64,000 bases of DNA from Flavobacterium salilacus subsp. salilacus (GTDB taxonomy: Bacteria; Bacteroidota; Bacteroidia; Flavobacteriales; Flavobacteriaceae): NCBI RefSeq assembly GCF_004634195.1, contig NZ_SKBP01000010.1, positions 62,001 through 126,000 of the forward strand, read 5' to 3'. Position numbers and translations under genes: made by a program. The notes under the pieces were generated by a model. The model saw nothing but the letters and a program-made list of their open reading frames with translations, did not search any database and had not been told where the DNA came from. Below, piece by piece: positions 1-8,871 of this stretch (position 1 is the first letter of the stretch; each line of letters begins with the position of its first letter).

Positions 1-1002
1 TAAAGACTGCAACTCGCGGAAAGCCTTAACAATATCCTCTTCTTGCAGTAACTCTTCAACGCGTGCAACAATCTTTTCTTTTTGTTCCAGATTATGTTTG
101 AAGTCCATATCTCTGGTTTCTCTGTCCAAATGCAAATGATCGTAAAAACGCTCCATGTGGAAATGGAAGTTATTCCAAACGTGGTTGTATTTATCTCTCG
201 GAATTGCTCCTGCATTTTTCCACCTTTCGCGCAGCTCGTTTACGTGCTTAATAGCATCTTTCATACTTTCATCGCTCTCAACAAGGTTTTTCAGTTCCTC
301 AATAATAGCAAGTCTGTTTTCTAAGTTACCTTTAAGGTCGTTTTGTACTTTTTTAAAGTGGCTGTTTTTCCTGTCTTTGTATTGGTAGTAAATTTCATCA
401 AATTTACTTTTTAGCGGAAAGTTAAAGTCAAACCCCGAAGCATCGCCATCATTATCATGGCTGTACTCTTCTTTTTTCTCTTCTATATAATCGTTATACT
501 TAGCGTAAAACTCTTTTTTAATATCTTCTATATGGTCTTTAACCGACATTACTTTTTCGGCTGTGGCAAATTTTTCCAGCTCAGCGGTAAGCTCTTCCAT
601 CGAGAGCGATTCATAATTCAGTTCAGGAAGTTCATGCCTGCCTGATGTTGAATCATCTTCACCCTCTTCGGCATTACTGTCCTCAATATCGTCTATAGCA
701 GTGCGCTCTTTAGGTGCTTCCTGCTCAGGTTGCTGTATTGCCTCTGCTTCATTCTCAGCAACTTTTTTAACCTCTTCTTTTACTTCGTCTGCTTCTTTTC
801 CTGCATTCAATACTTCTTCGGGAGCAAAAGGTAACTGCCCTTCGGTTTCATGAATTTTTTTAATATCCTCTATATCGTCAGGCACATCGCTGTTATCCAC
901 AACTTTATTAGCGGGCGAATAGCCGTTCTCGAAGGTATCGCCGGCTCCTGTAATCAAGTCTCCATCTGCGTTTTGCAGGTTATCATTCTTTTCTTCTAAC
1001 AT
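1..1002 (-). CDS. DUF349 domain-containing protein, 3' end cut by window edge
   Basis: The reading frame begins with ATG at 1000-1002 and runs open to base 1, so the C-terminal part lies outside the window. The first ~150 residues are acidic and low in complexity (many Glu and Asp), typical of a disordered leader. After that come charged helical segments with the pattern of DUF349 repeats, for example an ELRERWKNAG stretch followed by a W-x-x-F motif and closely spaced acidic and aromatic residues. DUF349 proteins are widespread in Bacteroidota and are predicted cytosolic helical-repeat proteins of unknown role. There is no signal peptide or membrane segment. It lies upstream of, and is separate from, aroE (both on the minus strand, 145-bp gap). 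The family call is fairly secure; no function can be given. Confidence 0.85.
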   Translation of the reverse strand, partial: MLEEKNDNLQNADGDLITGAGDTFENGYSPANKVVDNSDVPDDIEDIKKIHETEGQLPFAPEEVLNAGKEADEVKEEVKKVAENEAEAIQQPEQEAPKERTAIDDIEDSNAEEGEDDSTSGRHELPELNYESLSMEELTAELEKFATAEKVMSVKDHIEDIKKEFYAKYNDYIEEKKEEYSHDNDGDASGFDFNFPLKSKFDEIYYQYKDRKNSHFKKVQNDLKGNLENRLAIIEELKNLVESDESMKDAIKHVNELRERWKNAGAIPRDKYNHVWNNFHFHMERFYDHLHLDRETRDMDFKHNLEQKEKIVARVEELLQEEDIVKAFRELQSL

Positions 1003-1038
1003 TTTGTAAATGCTTAAGGTTTATACTGCTTTAATGTC

Positions 1039-1068
1039 GAAAGATAGTAAAGGCAACTTAAAATTCAA
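1039..1068 (-). promoter_or_regulatory. Candidate promoter of the DUF349 gene
   Basis: On the minus strand a TTG (plus-strand CAA at 1066-1068) is followed after 19 bases by TATCTTTC (1039-1046). This matches seven of eight positions of the Bacteroidota -7 element TAnnTTTG at an acceptable spacing. It would start transcription about 30 bases before the ATG. Inferred from motif only. Confidence 0.4.
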
Positions 1069-1147
1069 AGGAAAAGATTAATTTACATAGAATTTCACAT
1101 TTTTTTAATGTAAAAAGCAGTAAATTGTTAAAAGTATAACTTCCAAA

Positions 1148-1894
1148 TTATTTTTTATTCCATATCTCCCATGCCTTTTCTGCCTGATATACAAGCATTT
1201 GCTCGCCATTTTTTATTTGTGCACCATTTTCTTTAGCTTTTCTCAAAAAAGCAGTTTCTTCAGGATTATAAACTAAATCAAAAGCAATGTGATTTTCAGT
1301 AAAAAGGGTATAATCTATATCGGGGCATTCTGTTACATTAGGAAATGTACCCAACGGAGTAGTATTAACAATAATTTGGTACTCCTCAAAAATAGTTGCA
1401 TCAATATCATCATACCCAAAAACTACATCAGTACTCCTTCGGGATACAAAATCATATTCTATTTTTAATTTTCTGAGGGCAAAAGCCACTGCTTTGGATG
1501 CTCCTCCCGTACCCAATATTAATGCTTTTTGATGGTGAGGTTGCAATAGCGGTTTTAGGGCTTTGCGAAAACCATAATGATCTGTATTATAGCCTTTCAG
1601 CTTTTTTTTGCCTATTACAATAGTATTTACAGCACCTATTACTTGTGCGTTTTTAGATACACTGTCCAGCAGTGGTATTACTGCTTCTTTGTAGGGAATG
1701 GTGACGTTTAGCCCTTTCAGGTTTTTGATATCTGATATTATATCTTTAAACTCGCTTATATCTTCAATATCAAAATTTTTATAGGAGTAATTTTCCAGCT
1801 TTTTTTTACTGAATTTTTTATTGAAGTACTTTGCCGAAAAAGAATACTCAATATTGCGACCTATTAGCCCGAAAATCTTTTTCTTTTGTTTCAT
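1148..1894 (-). CDS. aroE: Shikimate dehydrogenase
   Basis: Reduces 3-dehydroshikimate to shikimate with NADPH in aromatic amino-acid biosynthesis, in the cytosol. The 248-residue length is normal for Bacteroidota AroE. The N-terminal substrate domain has the S-x-S pair (S18, S20) for the shikimate carboxylate, NVTIPYK with the catalytic Lys69, and NTDHYGF with the catalytic Asp105. The Rossmann domain carries GTGGAS (about 128-133) and then NTTPLG. Near the C terminus is the conserved G-E-Q-M-L-x-x-Q-A helix. The start overlaps the stop of the upstream TonB-like gene by 4 bp (ATGA), which suggests translational coupling. It is a single full-length copy with nothing missing; the assignment is secure. 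Confidence 0.95.
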   Translation of the reverse strand: MKQKKKIFGLIGRNIEYSFSAKYFNKKFSKKKLENYSYKNFDIEDISEFKDIISDIKNLKGLNVTIPYKEAVIPLLDSVSKNAQVIGAVNTIVIGKKKLKGYNTDHYGFRKALKPLLQPHHQKALILGTGGASKAVAFALRKLKIEYDFVSRRSTDVVFGYDDIDATIFEEYQIIVNTTPLGTFPNVTECPDIDYTLFTENHIAFDLVYNPEETAFLRKAKENGAQIKNGEQMLVYQAEKAWEIWNKK

Positions 1895-2367
1895 GGTGTG
1901 TTTATAGTTACGGCAACAGCATAACCGGTTCTAACAGGTTTTTCATTCCACAAGCCAGGTTTCCATTTTTGATTGACTTGCTTTGCAGTTTCCAAAACTT
2001 TTTCTCCAAGTTTACATTCCGAATCACGAATTAAATTAAAAGAAGTCAATGTACCATCTTTTTCGACAACAAAATAAATAATTATTCTTTCTTTACTAAC
2101 TTGATTACAATTATCTGATTTAGTAGTAACAGGAGTTATTTTATCAATAAAAGCAGTTGCACTGCCAGGGAATTCTGGTTCGACATGTACCTCGGTAAGG
2201 TAATAAATTTGGTTAGGATCCTGATGGTTTATAACACGCTCTTTAAATCCAAGATCATGAAAATCACATATTATGGTTTTCGGTTTAACAGATTTTTTTT
2301 CTCTCTGCTGTGCATTTGCTATTGCAAAAAACAATAGTAAAAGTGGTATATAATATATTCTCTTCAT
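1891..2367 (-). CDS. Secreted TonB C-terminal-like protein
   Basis: A 158-residue protein with a clear Sec signal peptide (Lys-Arg, then an Ile/Leu/Phe core, cleavage near ANA-QQ at 19-20). The mature part holds a PEFPGSATAFIDKI segment, like the P-x-[FY]-P-G-G motif before the TonB C-terminal fold in Bacteroidota. It then has a strand-rich region with the V-x-x-D-G-T pattern and ends in a hydrophobic strand. It lacks the N-terminal membrane anchor and Pro-rich spacer of a true TonB, so it is probably a soluble periplasmic protein rather than an energy transducer. It overlaps aroE by 4 bp and lies immediately downstream of a terminator, so the two form a small operon. Function is unknown; the family call is moderate. 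Confidence 0.7.
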   Translation of the reverse strand: MKRIYYIPLLLLFFAIANAQQREKKSVKPKTIICDFHDLGFKERVINHQDPNQIYYLTEVHVEPEFPGSATAFIDKITPVTTKSDNCNQVSKERIIIYFVVEKDGTLTSFNLIRDSECKLGEKVLETAKQVNQKWKPGLWNEKPVRTGYAVAVTINTP

Positions 2368-2381
2368 AGTTAAAAGGTAAT

Positions 2382-2424
2382 AAAAAACCCGGTAAAAATA
2401 GTGTTTCTATTATTTACCGGGTTA
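2382..2424 (-). terminator. Rho-independent terminator of the TPR gene
   Basis: A strong hairpin with ACCCGGTAAA paired to TTTACCGGGT, extended by an inner AATAG/CTATT stem across a bulged A. On the minus strand a T-run follows it. It lies between the TPR gene stop (2442) and the start of the TonB-like gene (2367), separating the two transcription units. Confidence 0.85.
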
Positions 2425-2441
2425 GCTAAATGTTAAAAAAG

Positions 2442-3839
2442 CTATTTTACTCTATATTCTGCTAAAACGTTCTGTACTATTTTGGAAGCCCATACCGATG
2501 GGAAAAACTCTTCAAGCAATACATGATTTTTATAATTAAGCCTTAAACCGTTGCTCAGGTGGAAAACACCTTTTTCGTTTTCATGTCCCATAAAATATAA
2601 TCCGGCAAGGCGGTACTCAATTTGATACTCCTCAGGGAAATACTCCGTTGCCTGCAACAACGTCATAATAGCCGAGTCCCTTTCTCCCAAAAGTTGTAAT
2701 GTATCTATCCAAAATAACCAGGTATCCAGATGATAGTCGCCATATTCTACTGCTTTACGATAGCCTACCTCTGCCTCTTCATGGAAATTAAGCTCTTTAT
2801 TTATAACCGCATATCGTTTCCAGTACAGTTTATTCTCATTGTCTATACCTAATGCTTTGTTTACATAGTACAGGGCTTTTTGAAAGCCTTTACGACGAAT
2901 GTAAAAATCAGTAATGGCTATCCAGGCTTTGTCCAGCAATGGATCTTCATGAACTGTTTTTTCATAAAATTCCAAAGCTTTTTTATGGTTGCCCATGCGC
3001 TCATAACACTTACCCACACGCAGTAATGCAAAAGAAGTAGGATCATCAAGCTCCATTGTTATACCATAGCACTCTATAGCTTCCTGATATTTTTTAAGTC
3101 GTTCCAGTGTTTTTGCTTTTTCAAGAAATGCACCCAGAAAACTATCATCAATTAATGTGGCATAATCAAAAGCACGCAATGCCAGCTCATATTCTTTTAG
3201 GGTATAGTGTTGCCTGCCCAATTGATGCCATGCTACTTCACTATATGGGTTTCGGTCTATAAATCCGTTAAGGAACTTTACAGCCTCCTGGTTTTGATCT
3301 AAAAAGTCGAAGCAGTACACCACATTATATAATGCGGAGTGGTCTTCGGTATCCTCATCAAGGCATTTAATAAAACTTTCTTTTGCCATTTCGAGATTAT
3401 CCATAAACAGGTACTCCATACCTATTAGTGAATAAACATCGGCATAGTCGTCAGTATATTGCAAAGCTACATTCAGGTATTCAACCGCTTTGTCATGCTG
3501 GTCGCGTTTAGAGTGTATATTTGCTTTTTGGATATAAATTTCTTCATTGGTGGGTTCTATGGCATAGAGATCGTTTAAAAGCCGCTCTGCCATTTCGAGC
3601 TTGTCGTCAAAAACTAAAAGCTCTACTTGTACTAATTTTAAGCCTGTTGCGCCGGGATGTTGTTCCAGCCCAAGTTTTAAGGCCTTCTTAGCTAAATTTA
3701 TTTTTCCGGTGTCGAGGTAATGAAGGATGATATCTTCAAACTCTTCGGAATCAAAGAACAAAACTTTGTTGGTTTTCAACATCGATTCGAACTTTGCTAA
3801 GGATAAACTGTGATCTTCTTCTTCGTGGCTCAAATGCAT
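2442..3839 (-). CDS. Tetratricopeptide repeat protein
   Basis: A 465-residue protein made almost wholly of TPR units, from about residue 30 to 430. The TPR signature (small residue at position 8, Gly/Ala at 20, Pro near 32) repeats every 34 residues, as in the stretches with YLDTGKINLAKKALKLG, GKCYERMGNHKKALEFYEK and YYVNKALGIDNENK. There is no signal peptide or membrane segment, so it is probably cytosolic and a scaffold for protein contacts. The N terminus is acidic and His-rich (HLSHEEEDHS). An AAAAGGAG lies only one base before the ATG, too close for a normal ribosome site, so the start is slightly uncertain. It is monocistronic by layout, with its own terminator. Partner unknown. Confidence 0.85.
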   Translation of the reverse strand: MHLSHEEEDHSLSLAKFESMLKTNKVLFFDSEEFEDIILHYLDTGKINLAKKALKLGLEQHPGATGLKLVQVELLVFDDKLEMAERLLNDLYAIEPTNEEIYIQKANIHSKRDQHDKAVEYLNVALQYTDDYADVYSLIGMEYLFMDNLEMAKESFIKCLDEDTEDHSALYNVVYCFDFLDQNQEAVKFLNGFIDRNPYSEVAWHQLGRQHYTLKEYELALRAFDYATLIDDSFLGAFLEKAKTLERLKKYQEAIECYGITMELDDPTSFALLRVGKCYERMGNHKKALEFYEKTVHEDPLLDKAWIAITDFYIRRKGFQKALYYVNKALGIDNENKLYWKRYAVINKELNFHEEAEVGYRKAVEYGDYHLDTWLFWIDTLQLLGERDSAIMTLLQATEYFPEEYQIEYRLAGLYFMGHENEKGVFHLSNGLRLNYKNHVLLEEFFPSVWASKIVQNVLAEYRVK

Positions 3840-3942
3840 ACTCCTTTTGTTTAAAATTATCCTTTTTAAAGTTACTTAATGTTTCGCTCTAAAAGAATTT
3901 ATTTAGTATTCTTTTGAACAATTTAATTAACAATTTTACGTG

Positions 3943-5139
3943 TTAAATACTGCCTTGTTCATCAAGAATTTCATTCATAACTTCAATAATAATGCCACAT
4001 CCTTCGGTAATTTCGTCTTCTGATATAGTAAGTGGCGGTGTTATCCTGATGGCGCAACCTTCAAAAAGCAGCCAAAACAATATCAGCCCTTTTTCCTGGC
4101 AGCGAAGTATCACCCTGTCAGTAATGGCAGGGCTTTCGGTCATAGCGGCAAGCATAAGCCCCATGCCGCGCACTTCTTTAATAAGCGGATGCACCAGTAG
4201 TTTACGGAATAATTTTTCCTTCTCCAATGCCTGCGCCATTATGGCAGTTTCGGTAATTTCCTGTAGTGTGGCAAGGCAGGCCGCTGCGATAACAGGGTGC
4301 CCGCCAAAGGTGGTAATGTGCCCCAGTTTAGGATCATGACTCAGTAAATCCATCATTGCTGCCGATGCTGTAAATGCCCCTACGGGCATTCCGCCACCCA
4401 TACCTTTGCCCATTACAATTACATCGGGCACTATATCATAGTTCTCAAAACCAAACAGTTTTCCTGTACGCCCAAAGCCCGGCTGTATTTCGTCCAGTAT
4501 CATTACAGTGCCTGTTTCGTTGCAACGCTGTCTTACTTTTTTCAGGAAATCGTTTTGCGGTTGTATGAAACCTGCACCGCCCTGTATGGTTTCCAGTATA
4601 ATGCCTGCTGTTTTCTCCGTTATCTTTTGCAGGTCTTCTTCATTATTAAATGTGATGAAATCGACATCGGGTATCAATGGTCGGAATACCTGCTTACGTT
4701 CCTCAAAACCCATAACGCTCATGCTACCCATAGTGTTACCATGATAGGCATTATAACATGATATAAGCTGGCTGCGCCCTGTTACCCTTCGGGCGAGTTT
4801 CAAAGCGCCTTCAGTAGCTTCTGTGCCTGAATTGGTTAAGTAGGTTTTACTTAGTTGCGGAGGCAAATGTTCGGCTAATAATCTGCAAAATTCAGTAGCA
4901 GGATGCTGTGCATATTCGCCATATACCATTACGTGCGAATATTTATCAAGCTGGTCTTTTATCGCTTGGTTTACACGCGGGTGTTTGTGCCCCAGACTTG
5001 CTGCCGAAACTCCGGCTACAAAATCCAGATAGGCTTTGTTGTTAGTATCATATATGTATGAGCCTTCGGCATGCGAAACCTCCATGCCCAGCGGATGGGG
5101 CGAAGTTTGCGCCTGGTATTTATAAAAATCGTTAATCAT
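3943..5139 (-). CDS. Class-III (acetylornithine/GABA-type) PLP aminotransferase
   Basis: A 398-residue fold-type I PLP enzyme of the OAT-like class. Visible motifs are SGTEA (104-108) for the PLP phosphate, AYHGNTMG with the ring-stacking aromatic, the LDEIQPGFGRTG block (Asp216 binds the pyridine nitrogen) and IVMGKGMGGG with the Schiff-base Lys245. A TTFGGHP segment from the neighbouring subunit is also present. Substrate cannot be settled from sequence: such genes are commonly labelled 'aspartate aminotransferase family', but the family covers ornithine, acetylornithine, GABA and other omega-amino donors. No arginine-biosynthesis gene lies beside it, which argues weakly against ArgD. It follows the OstA-like gene by 53 bp on the same strand and may be co-transcribed with it. 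Confidence 0.85.
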   Translation of the reverse strand: MINDFYKYQAQTSPHPLGMEVSHAEGSYIYDTNNKAYLDFVAGVSAASLGHKHPRVNQAIKDQLDKYSHVMVYGEYAQHPATEFCRLLAEHLPPQLSKTYLTNSGTEATEGALKLARRVTGRSQLISCYNAYHGNTMGSMSVMGFEERKQVFRPLIPDVDFITFNNEEDLQKITEKTAGIILETIQGGAGFIQPQNDFLKKVRQRCNETGTVMILDEIQPGFGRTGKLFGFENYDIVPDVIVMGKGMGGGMPVGAFTASAAMMDLLSHDPKLGHITTFGGHPVIAAACLATLQEITETAIMAQALEKEKLFRKLLVHPLIKEVRGMGLMLAAMTESPAITDRVILRCQEKGLILFWLLFEGCAIRITPPLTISEDEITEGCGIIIEVMNEILDEQGSI

Positions 5140-5192
5140 TGTTATGCAATATTACATCGGGTGTTATGTGATGCAATTGGAATTTTAAATTA

Positions 5193-6851
5193 TTATTCCT
5201 GAGAACTTATTTTTGGTTGTAATTCAGGCTTCGGCTTGGGGTTGTTCTTGTCATAGTCCAGCGTTTCCTGCATTATCTCCATAGGCTTGTCTTCTTTCTC
5301 CTTTTCTTTTTTACTTTTATTTACTATCTGCTCATGAAGCTCTTTTTCTTCCGGCGGAAATATGTCTTCTTTACTCTTTATCTGTTCATCGCCCCGCCAT
5401 ATAAAGCCTCTTAGCTTCCTTACATTTTCAGGAAATTCCGAGTCGGGGTAGGACTGGCTTTCGGGTTTTTTAATAGATCGTATGGATGTTATTTGATTGT
5501 CCTTGAGTTTCATGTGTATTTTACTGCTCACGCCTTTATCAATGCCTACAAGATTTTCTTTATCGTACATATAGAATATCTTTTCGGTATTTTTAATTAA
5601 GTCAACTTCATAAAGCTTGTTATCCTTAAATTTTCCGTACAGGTTTTGCCCTTTTACCTGATTGTACCCTGTGCCTAAAGTATCCTTTTGAATAATAAAA
5701 GCATTGTTAAGCACTTTAAGCGAGTCTATCTGTTCCGTTTTACTGTCAGAAATAAGGTGTATAACATCACCCGTCATTTGGCTGTCGCCATTCCATACCA
5801 CAGGGCGACCTATCAGTTGTGTAAGTCCCTTTTTTTCATCGGAATGAATAGAGTCGCACTTACCACTCATATCAATTTTATAAAAGCGGGCATTATTATA
5901 GCCGCGCACTACGCGTTGTCCCTCTTTACCTGTTATTACTATTCTTTTGGCGTGGGTGTAAAGCGAATCGGTTTCTACCAGTGTTACCGCTACGGCGTGT
6001 TTGGTTATGAACAACGAGTCTTTTTGTTTATATACTTCGGAATAATGCCCTCTTACGATATACTTGTTTACGGTATCGGTAACTTTTACATTGTTGGTAG
6101 CTGACGAAAACTCTCTGTTTCGGTCATAATAGATGCTGTCGCCTTCAATAAGTTGGGTGTCATACTTTATATAAGAATTGGTAAGCAGTCGGGCTAAATT
6201 CTTTTTGGTGTCATACATACCTTTTTCAGTATAGATATAATTTTCCTTACTGGTAATGGTGGTAGGACCAAAAACATACGCATGCCCCGAATTGGTATAA
6301 TAGTCTAAATGATTGGACTTTAATACATATTTTGGGTTAGTAAGCGTTACTGCGGTAAGAAACTGATATTTTTTCTGGTTGATGTAATACCTGCCTGATT
6401 TACTTTTCAGTGTATTGTTTTCGTTTACTATAGTGCCATAGGAATTATAATATGCTTGCTGTGCCGTTCTGTCAAAATACAAAGTATCAGTAGTGAGGCG
6501 CGTATCGGGCGATTTCATCATAACCTTGCCACTGGCAAAGGCAAAATTTTTATTACCGTTATACTCGGCATACTCACTATTCATGTGTATGGTATCGCCC
6601 TGAATGATGCGAACATCGCCAAAAAGTTTGGCATAATTTTCTTTCTCAAAAAGATAGGCTTTATTGCACCATATAGTAGCCCCGTTATGCTCAAACTGTA
6701 CATCGCCTGTAAAAACTATAGCTCCCGGTATCTCATTCTCATTACCGTCTAAGTGCTCAGTATCTATAAGTTTTATTTTCTCTTGTGCATTTGCCTTTAT
6801 GGAAGTGCAGGCTATAAACAGTATTCCTATATATATCAGGAGTTTTTTCAA
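5193..6851 (-). CDS. OstA/LptA-like periplasmic protein
   Basis: A 552-residue protein with a Sec signal peptide (MKKLLIYIGIL core, cleavage near residue 22, KANA-QE). The body contains repeated short beta-strand units of the OstA_N/LptA type, such as GAIVFTGDVQFEHNGATIWCNKA, read as strand-turn-strand repeats of about 20 residues up to roughly residue 460. The last ~90 residues are charged and Lys/Glu/Pro-rich. LptA-type proteins form a beta-jellyroll bridge carrying lipopolysaccharide across the periplasm. This one is much longer than E. coli LptA (185 aa) and resembles the long Bacteroidota OstA-like proteins, so a transport role is inferred. It follows purA after a terminator. A -7 like element lies just upstream. 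Confidence 0.8.
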   Translation of the reverse strand: MKKLLIYIGILFIACTSIKANAQEKIKLIDTEHLDGNENEIPGAIVFTGDVQFEHNGATIWCNKAYLFEKENYAKLFGDVRIIQGDTIHMNSEYAEYNGNKNFAFASGKVMMKSPDTRLTTDTLYFDRTAQQAYYNSYGTIVNENNTLKSKSGRYYINQKKYQFLTAVTLTNPKYVLKSNHLDYYTNSGHAYVFGPTTITSKENYIYTEKGMYDTKKNLARLLTNSYIKYDTQLIEGDSIYYDRNREFSSATNNVKVTDTVNKYIVRGHYSEVYKQKDSLFITKHAVAVTLVETDSLYTHAKRIVITGKEGQRVVRGYNNARFYKIDMSGKCDSIHSDEKKGLTQLIGRPVVWNGDSQMTGDVIHLISDSKTEQIDSLKVLNNAFIIQKDTLGTGYNQVKGQNLYGKFKDNKLYEVDLIKNTEKIFYMYDKENLVGIDKGVSSKIHMKLKDNQITSIRSIKKPESQSYPDSEFPENVRKLRGFIWRGDEQIKSKEDIFPPEEKELHEQIVNKSKKEKEKEDKPMEIMQETLDYDKNNPKPKPELQPKISSQE

Positions 6852-6868
6852 AGTATAAAAATTTGCTG

Positions 6869-6876
6869 CAAATTTA
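6869..6876 (-). promoter_or_regulatory. Candidate -7 promoter element of the OstA-like gene
   Basis: TAAATTTG on the minus strand is a perfect match to TAnnTTTG, placed 17 bases before the ATG, so the leader would be very short. A TTG lies 14 bases further upstream, closer than the usual 17-23, so only the -7 element is claimed. Confidence 0.35.
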
Positions 6877-6950
6877 CGTAAAATACATTACAATGGGTTG
6901 TGTTACTCATGGCTTATACTAAACGAAAACAGTATTCAAAAAATTGTATA

Positions 6951-6981
6951 AAAAAACGCTTTGGAGTTCCAAAGCGTTTTT
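6951..6981. terminator. Terminator downstream of purA
   Basis: A perfect inverted repeat AACGCTTTGG/CCAAAGCGTT with a short AGTT loop, flanked by A-runs and T-runs so it could work in both directions. It lies five bases beyond the purA stop codon on the minus strand. Confidence 0.85.
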
Positions 6982-6985
6982 ATTG

Positions 6986-8257
6986 TTATTTGATTATAGT
7001 TTGCTTCCTGTCCGGTCCAACCGATATTACTTTTATGGGTACCTCCAGTTCTTTTTCAATAAATTCAACATATTCTTTAAACTCAGCAGGAAGTTCGTTA
7101 TACGTATTCATTCCTGTAAGGTCGGCAGCCCAGCCTTTTTTCTCTACATATACCGGTGTTACATTTTCCGGCTCTATGTTGTATGGCAAGTGGTTTATTT
7201 TTTCGCCTTTATATTCATAAGCAGTACATACTTTAAGTGTATCAAAGCCACTAAGTACATCGCCCTTCATCATGTATAGTTGTGTAACACCGTTAACCTG
7301 TACTGCATATTTTAGTGCTACAAGGTCAAGCCATCCGCAACGTCTTGCACGTCCTGTAACCGAGCCAAACTCGTTACCCACTTTTGCCATAGTTGCCCCT
7401 GTTTCGTCAAAAAGCTCGGTAGGGAAGGGGCCGCTGCCCACACGGGTGGTATAGGCTTTAAAGATACCGAACACGTCTTTTACCCTGTTTGGAGCAATAC
7501 CCAACCCGGTACAGGCGCCTGCGGCTGTGGTATTGGATGAGGTTACAAACGGGTAGGTGCCAAAGTCAATATCCAACAGCGAACCCTGCGCACCTTCGGC
7601 AAGTATCGATTTACCCGATTTCATGGCATTGTTCAGGTATTCTTCGCTGTCTATAAAAGTAAGTTCTTTTAAAGCTTTTATAGCTGTAAAAAACTCTTCT
7701 TCAAGTTCTTCAAGGTTATATTGTAAATCTACATCATAAAAGGCAATCATCGATTGATGTTTGTCAGCCAATGCTCTGTAGCGTTCTTCAAAATCAGCCA
7801 GTTCAATATCGCCTACACGAATACCGTTTCTGCCTGTCTTGTCCATATATGTAGGGCCGATACCTTTTAGGGTAGAGCCTATTTTGGCTTTTCCTTTTGA
7901 GGCTTCCGAAGCTGCATCCAATAAGCGGTGGGTGGGTAATATAAGGTGTGCTTTTCTTGAAATAAATAATCTCGACTGAATGTCGATATTAAACTTTTCA
8001 AGTCCTTCCAGTTCTTTTTGGAAAACCACAGGGTCTATAACAACCCCGTTACCGATTATGTTTATTGATTTTTCGTGAAAAATACCCGATGGTATAGTGC
8101 GCAGTACGTGTTTTATACCATCAAATTCAAGCGTATGTCCTGCGTTAGGTCCTCCCTGAAAACGGGCAATAATATCATATTTGGCGGTAAGCACGTCAAC
8201 AATTTTCCCTTTGCCTTCGTCGCCCCATTGTAGTCCAAGTAGTAAATCTACTGTCAT
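6986..8257 (-). CDS. purA: Adenylosuccinate synthetase
   Basis: Joins IMP and aspartate using GTP, the first committed step to AMP, in the cytosol. The 423-residue length is standard. The N-terminal QWGDEGKGK P-loop-like motif (10-18) holds the catalytic Asp13. GGPNAGHT (35-42) binds IMP, and GIGPTYMDK, SSNTTAAG and GPFPTE are all family blocks. The C-terminal SVGPDRKQTI forms the guanine site. It lies in the order rel, fur-like, purA, OstA-like on one strand, with terminators after the fur-like gene and after purA. That suggests purA has its own promoter, although no clear TAnnTTTG is visible in the ~100-bp upstream gap. The assignment is secure. Confidence 0.97.
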   Translation of the reverse strand: MTVDLLLGLQWGDEGKGKIVDVLTAKYDIIARFQGGPNAGHTLEFDGIKHVLRTIPSGIFHEKSINIIGNGVVIDPVVFQKELEGLEKFNIDIQSRLFISRKAHLILPTHRLLDAASEASKGKAKIGSTLKGIGPTYMDKTGRNGIRVGDIELADFEERYRALADKHQSMIAFYDVDLQYNLEELEEEFFTAIKALKELTFIDSEEYLNNAMKSGKSILAEGAQGSLLDIDFGTYPFVTSSNTTAAGACTGLGIAPNRVKDVFGIFKAYTTRVGSGPFPTELFDETGATMAKVGNEFGSVTGRARRCGWLDLVALKYAVQVNGVTQLYMMKGDVLSGFDTLKVCTAYEYKGEKINHLPYNIEPENVTPVYVEKKGWAADLTGMNTYNELPAEFKEYVEFIEKELEVPIKVISVGPDRKQTIIK

Positions 8258-8300
8258 TCCTGTATAGTTGTTTGTTTATATGTAGTTATTGTTTCGTTCT

Positions 8301-8335
8301 AAAAACAAAAACCAATCCTTTGCAGGGTTGGTTTG
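8301..8335 (-). terminator. Terminator of the Fur-family gene
   Basis: On the minus strand the hairpin AACCAACCC-TGCAAA-GGATTGGTT (one G-T pair) is followed by a T-rich tract. It lies 27 bases past the Fur-family stop and 44 bases before purA. Confidence 0.75.
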
Positions 8336-8361
8336 GCATTATTATAATCAGCCACAGTTTT

Positions 8362-8814
8362 TTAATTTTCGGTGGCAGGTTGTTTTTTATTTCCGTAAAG
8401 GTATAGCGAGTGGTTGTGTATCTCGATACCAAAAATTTCTTCTATTGTTTTTTTGATAGACTGTATTCTTGGGTCGCAAAACTCGATAACCTCACCGGTA
8501 TCCGTCATTATAATATGGTCGTGTTGCTTGTCAAAGTATGATTTTTCATAGTGTGACTGGTTTTGCCCAAACTGATGCCTTCTTACCAAGCCGCATTCCA
8601 GCAGTAATTCTATCGTGTTGTACAGCGTTGCACGGCTCACACGGTAGTTTTTGTTCTTCATTTTTATATACAACGACTCGATATCAAAATGTTCGGTGCT
8701 GTTGTATATTTCCTGAAGGATAGCATAACGCTCGGGCGTTTTCCTGTGCCCTTTATCTTCCAGAAATTTGGTGAAGACATTTTTTACAATATCCTGATTT
8801 TTATTGTTATCCAT
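8362..8814 (-). CDS. Fur/PerR-family metalloregulator lacking zinc cysteines
   Basis: A ~150-residue transcriptional regulator. The N-terminal winged helix contains [19 protein letters not shown] and a recognition helix region [18 protein letters not shown], both typical of Fur. The dimerisation half holds [20 protein letters not shown]. In most Fur proteins the corresponding stretch reads C-x-x-C and carries structural zinc. Here those two positions are Met/Thr-type residues, and no second CxxC exists at the C terminus. I start at the ATG at 8812-8814 rather than 8829, because the -7 element at 8834-8841 would place the transcription start near 8829. It lies between rel and purA. Whether it senses iron, manganese, peroxide or something else cannot be told. 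Confidence 0.88.
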   Translation of the reverse strand: MDNNKNQDIVKNVFTKFLEDKGHRKTPERYAILQEIYNSTEHFDIESLYIKMKNKNYRVSRATLYNTIELLLECGLVRRHQFGQNQSHYEKSYFDKQHDHIIMTDTGEVIEFCDPRIQSIKKTIEEIFGIEIHNHSLYLYGNKKQPATEN

Positions 8815-8833
8815 TATAATAGGTATCAAAGTG

Positions 8834-8841
8834 CAAAGATA
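8834..8841 (-). promoter_or_regulatory. Candidate -7 element of the Fur-family gene
   Basis: TATCTTTG on the minus strand is a perfect TAnnTTTG match. Transcription would begin about 5-7 bases on, which excludes the longer start at 8829 unless the message is leaderless and favours the start at 8814. A -33 element is not clear. Confidence 0.45.
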
Positions 8842-8871
8842 ATCTAAATTTTTTGAAGAGAAACTTTTATA

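Noticed and set aside
3891..3915. Hairpin AAAAGAAT/ATTCTTTT downstream of the aminotransferase gene
   Set aside because: Short and almost pure A/T, with no strong T-run on the minus strand; easily chance in AT-rich spacer, so not listed as a terminator.
5688..6104. Open frames on the opposite strand within the OstA-like, purA and rel genes
   Set aside because: They lie wholly inside well-supported genes, lack recognisable domains and have biased composition, so they are frame shadows.
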